Source: Ceriagrion tenellum
Lineage: Eukaryota > Arthropoda > Insecta > Odonata > Coenagrionidae
Assembly (NCBI GenBank): GCA_963169105.1
Contig: OY720632.1
Span: 189,906,448-189,970,447 of the forward strand
Direction: 5' to 3'
Length of the DNA: 64,000 bases
In this document: piece by piece, positions 59,581-64,000 of the stretch
How the letters are laid out: every line of letters starts with the position of its first letter
Numbering within the stretch: position 1 is the stretch's first letter
Notes under the pieces: generated by a model
What the model was told of the DNA's origin: nothing
Databases searched by the model: none
Seen by the model: the letters and a program-made list of their open reading frames with translations, nothing else
Program-made: the position numbers and the translations under genes

Positions 59581-59757
59581 TTTAAATGAATTCACTTTGT
59601 AATATTCCACAATGGTTTTTATTACTCCGACCTAGGTTTCAACTCAAGTTAAGTTAGGTTTCGACTCGAGTTGACCTTGATAATGACTTGAGTCAAAACC
59701 TTGGTCGCAGTAATAAAAACCATTGTGGAATATTACCAAGTGAATTAATTTAAAATT
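59581..59757. repeat. Inverted repeat, Penelope-type terminal structure
   Basis: The left arm (about 59581-59659) and right arm (about 59690-59757) are complementary over about 70 bases: AATATTCCACAATGGTTTTT and ATTACTNCGACC recur in reverse complement. Between them are GGTTTCGACTCGAGTTG and CCTTGATAATGACTTGAGTC. This GGTTTCGA ... TGATAATG arrangement matches the other Penelope-like ends at 19070 and 63545. No ORF. Confidence 0.6.
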
Positions 59758-60239
59758 ACCACAAATAGCCATTTGTGTAATTGCTTTCTACCAATCATTA
59801 TGTTCTAGAATCATCCCCATATCTAATTTTTTATTGGTGCAGTGCAATGGATGGCAATGGGTTATATTCTGTATTCCTACCATTTGGCTTGAATTTCACC
59901 TTCTTGTAAAAGTATTAATTTTATTGAAATATCTGGTCCATCCATGCCAAGAAAATACACCATGAGGATGGCAAAAGAAAATATGACATTTTTTATGTTA
60001 ACTTTGAAAAATAGAATATTCATATCACAATGGCAGCATTACATTTTGATGTAAAAAATATGTACAGAATAATAGAGACTCATAAGTTTTGAGTTTCATA
60101 ATATAGTAGTAGACTGACATTTTTTTGCCTCTCTGTACTTGGAAATATGAATTTAACAACTATTTGAAGGCCCTGAAAGTGATAAATACTGTTTTAAACT
60201 AGTCTCATTGATTTGAATTACCATAGTACTTAAAAAATA

Positions 60240-60460
60240 CTGTAGAAACTTGATAATACGAAGTTTCGATAATACGAAATTTTCGATATTTAGAACCTCG
60301 GACCCAGTCCCCTCAGAGAAACTGAGTTCGTCCTTATGAAGTAGTAGTAGTATTAAGGTGAATAGGGTGCTTTGACAACTGAGGTCATTCGCACTCGTCC
60401 TTATGAACCTTGGGGGGGAAATTGCATCAGAAAAGCTCTCTATTTGCCTACGTAAACACC
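60240..60460 (+). repeat. Tigger-type MITE fragment carrying a nested insertion
   Basis: TA (60238-60239) precedes CTGTAGAAACTTGATAATAC at 60240, then GAAGTTTCGATAATACGAAA and GAACCTCGGACCCAGTCC. It is a member of the CAGTAG-end family. It is interrupted at 60341-60394 by a 54-bp insertion. The far end was not found. Confidence 0.5.
60341..60394 (-). mobile_element. 54-bp retroelement 3'-end insertion with perfect 13-bp target duplication
   Basis: TCGTCCTTATGAA occurs at 60328-60340 and again at 60395-60407, flanking the insert exactly. On the minus strand the insert ends in a (CTA)n-like microsatellite (GTAGTAGTAG on the + strand at 60341-60350), as in RTE/CR1-type LINE or SINE 3' tails. 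It looks like a severely 5'-truncated retrotransposition product. Confidence 0.7.
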
Positions 60461-61140
60461 TAACAAATTAGTGTTACCGAATATAATCTAGTGTAAAATG
60501 CATAAATGGTTGTGCATTCATCTCTCACAAGTGCCTAGAGTCACTCAGGTATTTATCAAATTTAAGTTGTGGATAATTTAGATCTCGAGTGACGGGGAAA
60601 ATGGTAGCTTGTGGCAATTTTTCCCTTATTTTATTTTTGTTTTAACTGTTAGCTGTATTTCCATAATGTAAACAATTCTCTTTTGGTTATATCTCTTGTA
60701 TCAACTCACTGTCATGCACTATTAGCGACAATTTTAATATATTGAGGGCACGAATAGAAAAATTATGCAGTTTAATGATGGGATATAGGACTGGGAGACC
60801 TGTTGCTTGTCATTATCACAAAAATCCATTGCTTCACTATGAATATACCCGCCTTTGCTCCCACCATTGTCCATATTTCATGAGACAATAGGAAAAAAAG
60901 AGTTTCCAAAAATTTGTGAGGGTTAGCCGTCCCCGCAATTGATATGATTTTGCATTTAAAATGGATTATTTCAAATTGTGAAACAGATGACCCAATCGCA
61001 AGAAACTTATTGTCGTTATCAGGATTTTACTACAGAGAGGAGTTAGGTTTCAGCCTCAGCTGCAGCAGATTTTTTCCGTGAACCCTACCTCTTCCTGAGT
61101 TCCCCTTAAGTATTTAATTTTAAAAATTTATGCTTCAAAC
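60461..61140. other. Nucleoporin intron 3, unassigned
   Basis: No recognised feature. Confidence 0.35.
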
Positions 61141-61143
61141 TAG

Positions 61144-63330
61144 AGATAGGTCAAATAGCAGATTTCTCAAACTCGAATATTGAATTCGAATATTAAATCA
61201 TAGCTCGAATATCTCGAATTTCGAATAATAGAATTGTTCATAGCATATTAAATATTATTCTCGTACTTCATGTGATGTATGTATAAAGAAAAAGATATAG
61301 GTCATCGATTAAATTAAAAAAAATAAACTTTTTTATTTTAAATGTAATGAAATGAATAATATCACATGCATCAATAATATCATTTAAAACGTATTACCTA
61401 CAACAGATTTTAGTTGAGGAAAGCAAGCATTCTAACTCGTTCAGGATCTAATCTGCTTCTTTTCTTGTCACAAATTAAACCTGAGGTGCTGAAGGGTCGC
61501 TCAGAAAAAAGAATTAAATATTTTGAAGATAATTCGTTCAAGTGAAGATACAGACTGTTCATTTTCCAGTAATCAAAAATGTTTTCACTTGGTGGAAGCA
61601 AATAATCTTCTAGGTATCTTCGAATTTCTTCTTCTGGAGTTTCCTGACTCTTTCTGCTAGAACCTGGTGCTGTTACCATTAATTTGGAATAAAGTCCCCA
61701 CATTGTATGTTGATGCTTTACATCAGCTTTTATCAGTTTCTTTTTTCCTAATCTATCTGTTTGTGTTGGGTGACTTTGTTCAGACAGACCTGTCATCTCC
61801 AAAGCCAATTGATTTTTCATCATCTCAACATTATTTGAATCTTGGAATACACTGATTTTGAATCGTGGATCAAGAATTGTGACGAATGAGTGTAATAGTT
61901 CTTTTTCCAGAATTCATACCGTCTTTTGATGGAAAACAGCAAATCATTGACGAAACCTTGTACATAACTACATGGAAACTTATTAGTTTCAAGGAAACTA
62001 ATGATGCTATTCACAAGAGGGATGACTTCAGAAACTGTGACTGCACTTCCACTGACAACAAATGTTGCTCTTTCAAAAACATCCAGAACATCAATCAGTT
62101 GCTTGATAGCATCCCACTGTGGTGGAGTTATGTGTACATTAAAACTCAGGTTAGAGGCAACTAATGCCATTGCTTGCTTCTGCTCCAGAAGACGCCTCAT
62201 CATTTGCAAAAGGGAGTTCCATCTTGTGGATTCATCCTGGATGAGCTTGTACTTGGGCCACTTTTAGTTGTTTTGCTGCTTTAGTAGAATGCTTGAAGTG
62301 ACCCACAATGCTGCGACATTTTGCTGCAACATCTTTCACCATCGGTTTGTTGAGGGTTCCGTCTTTGATCTCTAGTTGAAGGGTGTGAGCTAAGCAGGAA
62401 ATATGATCAAATGGACTCCCTTCGAGTGCAGAAACAATATTCCTCCCATTATTTCGGACAATGCATACAACTTTATCAGTCAAACCCCAGTCTTCTACAG
62501 TTATTTCCATGAAGTTGCGAATATTCACACCAGTGTGTGAAAGCTGTAGAAATGGCACACATTCTAAGCATACATGATGATAAGCATGACTTGAACCCAA
62601 AAAATAAGCCGTCAAACTCATGTAGTCGTCAGTGGCTGTTGATGTCCACATGTCTGTTGTAAGAGCAACGTATTTTCCTTCAGACAACATCTTTTCTGTT
62701 TTTTTCTTTGTTTCCTCATACAGATCTGGGATAACTTTGTTTACAAAATATTTTCTGGATGGAATGGTGTATCTTGTTTCTAAGTGATTGATCACTTTAC
62801 GGAAGCCTTTATTTGCTACAACTGATATAGGTTGATTGTCAAGATAGGTCAAGACATATCATTTCTCCAATCAATCTTGTGATATTTGAACTTCTTTTGT
62901 CACCGGACTTAAAACTGTCAATAAAACTCTTCCGAGTAGGTTGAGCACTGGGAATAGTTGATTTTCTTTTTCTAGGAGGAGGCTTGAATTCCATGTGGGA
63001 ACTTGAGGGGGATGGTGAAACTGAAATGTATGAACAGTCTGAGGAAACACTCACAGCATCTTCAGAATCAGTTGAACCATGAGGAAATCTGGGATTGGCA
63101 ATTAGACTAGCAAGAGAACTTGCAGATTCAGTATCATCAACATCTTCAATTTCCACTTCTAATTCTTCTTGCAGAGTCCGTGAGCGTGGAAGAGGAATAC
63201 TTTCTTCAATTTTGTAAACATTTGCATGGTTTTTCTTTAGATGAGCCCATAGAGGGGTAGTTGTGTGGAATTTTCCTCCCCTTGATATTTTAAAGCTCAA
63301 TGGATGCACACGGCAAATTTGTTTTTAGTT
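61144..63330 (-). mobile_element. hAT element, degenerate (right end not fixed)
   Basis: The left end is marked by TAGAGATAGGTCAAAT at about 61144 (the hAT-like TAGRGATRGG form) followed by dense subterminal TCGAATAT repeats at 61173-61225. The body carries a BED-type hAT transposase on the minus strand. No matching terminus was seen to the right of 63330, and the sequence soon passes into a Penelope-like element, which may have replaced the end. Confidence 0.6.
61410..63330 (-). pseudogene. hAT transposase (ZBED-type) pseudogene
   Basis: The N-terminus (63327-62839) carries a damaged BED finger: QICRVHPLSFKISRGG with one Cys, then LWAHLKKNH with the His pair. A Ser/acidic linker follows. 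The second piece (62852-62232) has VINHLETRYTIPSR, ALTTDMWTS with the first catalytic Asp, then DKVVCIVRNNGRNIVSALEG, where the second catalytic Asp (normally T-D-N) is Asn, and HISCLAHTLQLEI. Next come TRWNSLLQMMRRLLEQKQA and LIDVLDVFERAT (62250-61820). The last piece (61823-61410) has the C-terminal dimerisation region: EIRRYLEDYL, FDYWK, LFSERPFSTSGLICDKKRSR. Frameshifts lie near 62845, 62235 and 61822. The element cannot encode an active enzyme. Confidence 0.9.
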
Positions 63331-63499
63331 TCTAGTAACTGAAAATGGCACCATATACTTGAACTATTTGGCATCGTGTTTCACGAACTGAAAAAAATGT
63401 AATTTATTTATTTTGTTACTAATTATGGTCAATTGAATGCGTCCAAATTTTTTTTATAAGAAATTGCAGCAAGTGTTAAAAAATATAAAAATACAACTT

Positions 63500-63747
63500 T
63501 TACAAAAACCACTAGATTTATTAAAAAACGACCCTGGTTTCGATGTGCATTAACATCATCTTCAGGTAAATGGAGGCCGATGTGCAGGACTTATATAGGA
63601 AACATTACCAGGTGGGGAGAGGGGAGGGGAAGAGAAGACAATACAGGACAGGGTAGGGGGGGCTAGGAGGACGAAGTGGAGAGGATTTATTTTTTTAAAT
63701 GATGGAATACTACCAAGTGAGACTGACTAAAGTGAGTGATATTCGTA
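63500..63747 (+). repeat. Penelope-like terminal/leader region
   Basis: ACGACCCTGGTTTCGATGTG and AACATCATCTTCAGG stand at about 63538-63576. Read on the minus strand this gives CTGAAGA, a GATGT-loop-ACATC hairpin, then GAAACC. This is the conserved arrangement of Penelope-like ends that is related to a hammerhead-ribozyme core. A G-rich segment (63610-63680) follows, then TTTTTTAAATGATGGAATAC and ACCAAGTGA, echoing the right arm of the inverted repeat at 59581-59757. An ORF starts at 63748. Confidence 0.5.
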
Positions 63748-64000
63748 ATGCTAGTACAGCAAATCAAGTCATTATATAGTAAACTCCATGTGAAGAAGCA
63801 CATTGCCTCCCTCAACATTTTCTTCAATAGCCAGTGTTTGAAACTCAACCCCACACTGACTTACGTCAAGATTCACAGCTGTTCTCCTACTCCATCCACT
63901 TTGGGAGCAGTCCAAGTTGCAGAAAGAGTGTGGATTCGGAAGGAACTTCAGAAATGGTACTCTATCCGGCAGAACCTTAGCTACTACCTGTTTGTCCTCC
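63748..64000 (+). CDS. Start of a Penelope-like element ORF (truncated by window edge)
   Basis: The ATG at 63748 opens 84 codons that run off the window without a stop. An in-frame TGA at 63733 limits upstream extension. The product begins MLVQQIKSLYSKLHVKKHIA and continues SLNIFFNSQCLKLNPTLTYV and AERVWIRKELQKWYSIRQNL. The spacing of a CLKLNPTLTYVKI-like strand and the basic AERxWIRKEL helix resembles the N-terminal region that precedes the reverse transcriptase in Penelope-like elements. The upstream Penelope-type end supports this. The RT and GIY-YIG domains would lie beyond the window. Alternative: an unrelated open frame. Confidence 0.5.
   Translation, partial: MLVQQIKSLYSKLHVKKHIASLNIFFNSQCLKLNPTLTYVKIHSCSPTPSTLGAVQVAERVWIRKELQKWYSIRQNLSYYLFVL

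Noticed and set aside
1..64000. CRISPR arrays, bacterial operons, phage genes
   Set aside because: No regular repeat-spacer array or prokaryotic gene spacing is present; spliced genes and transposon types show an animal genome.

Overview
This is a window from an animal nuclear genome. The split genes, long introns with GT-AG borders, AT-rich non-coding DNA and transposon mix (piggyBac, pogo/Tigger, hAT, P-element-like, copia, several LINEs, a Penelope-like element, a tRNA-derived SINE) point to an arthropod. The ABCE1 C-terminus reads most like insect orthologues, so an insect is likely, but the species cannot be named from this sequence.

Two host genes are visible, both on the + strand. (1) The 3' part of ABCE1 (pixie / RNase L inhibitor, the ribosome-recycling ATPase): five exons between 9128 and 33133 encode the last 248 residues, which is essentially all of the second nucleotide-binding domain. 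Its earlier exons must lie left of the window. (2) The 5' end of a GLFG/FG-repeat nucleoporin, most likely Nup98(-96): a 5' UTR intron, the ATG at 42784, and coding exons 42784-42835, 52391-52654 and 59167-59448. The gene continues beyond the right edge.

Almost everything else recognisable is mobile DNA sitting in introns or between the genes. Left intron of ABCE1 (1-9127): a broken piggyBac element with TTAA ends (2857-5811), a TTAA MITE (7779-8075) and a foldback element with arms of about 230 bp (8084-8882). Next intron (9280-18156): a second piggyBac relic containing a tRNA-derived SINE, a CENP-B-type HTH relic, and a complete-ended but broken Tigger (13952-15954). Third intron (18273-20304): a hAT-type MITE. 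Fourth intron (20502-30227): another Tigger (20940-23493), a copia integrase relic, a LINE reverse transcriptase, several MITEs, and two inverted copies of one 320-bp repeat. Fifth intron (30463-33085): an internally deleted piggyBac.

The space between the genes holds a fairly young CR1/Jockey-group LINE (about 35979-38740). The nucleoporin introns hold a P-element-like transposase with a THAP zinc finger (46227-50830, minus), a second copy of the hAT MITE with a perfect 8-bp target duplication, an R2-like LINE fragment, a Penelope-type hairpin, a Tigger-type end with a small nested insertion, a broken hAT transposase, and at the right edge the start of an apparent Penelope-like ORF.

The two host genes are both essential housekeeping genes (ribosome recycling and nuclear pore) but nothing in the sequence shows a functional link between them. 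None of the transposase genes seen completely is intact, so no working element is evident. The Penelope-like ORF is open as far as it can be seen.
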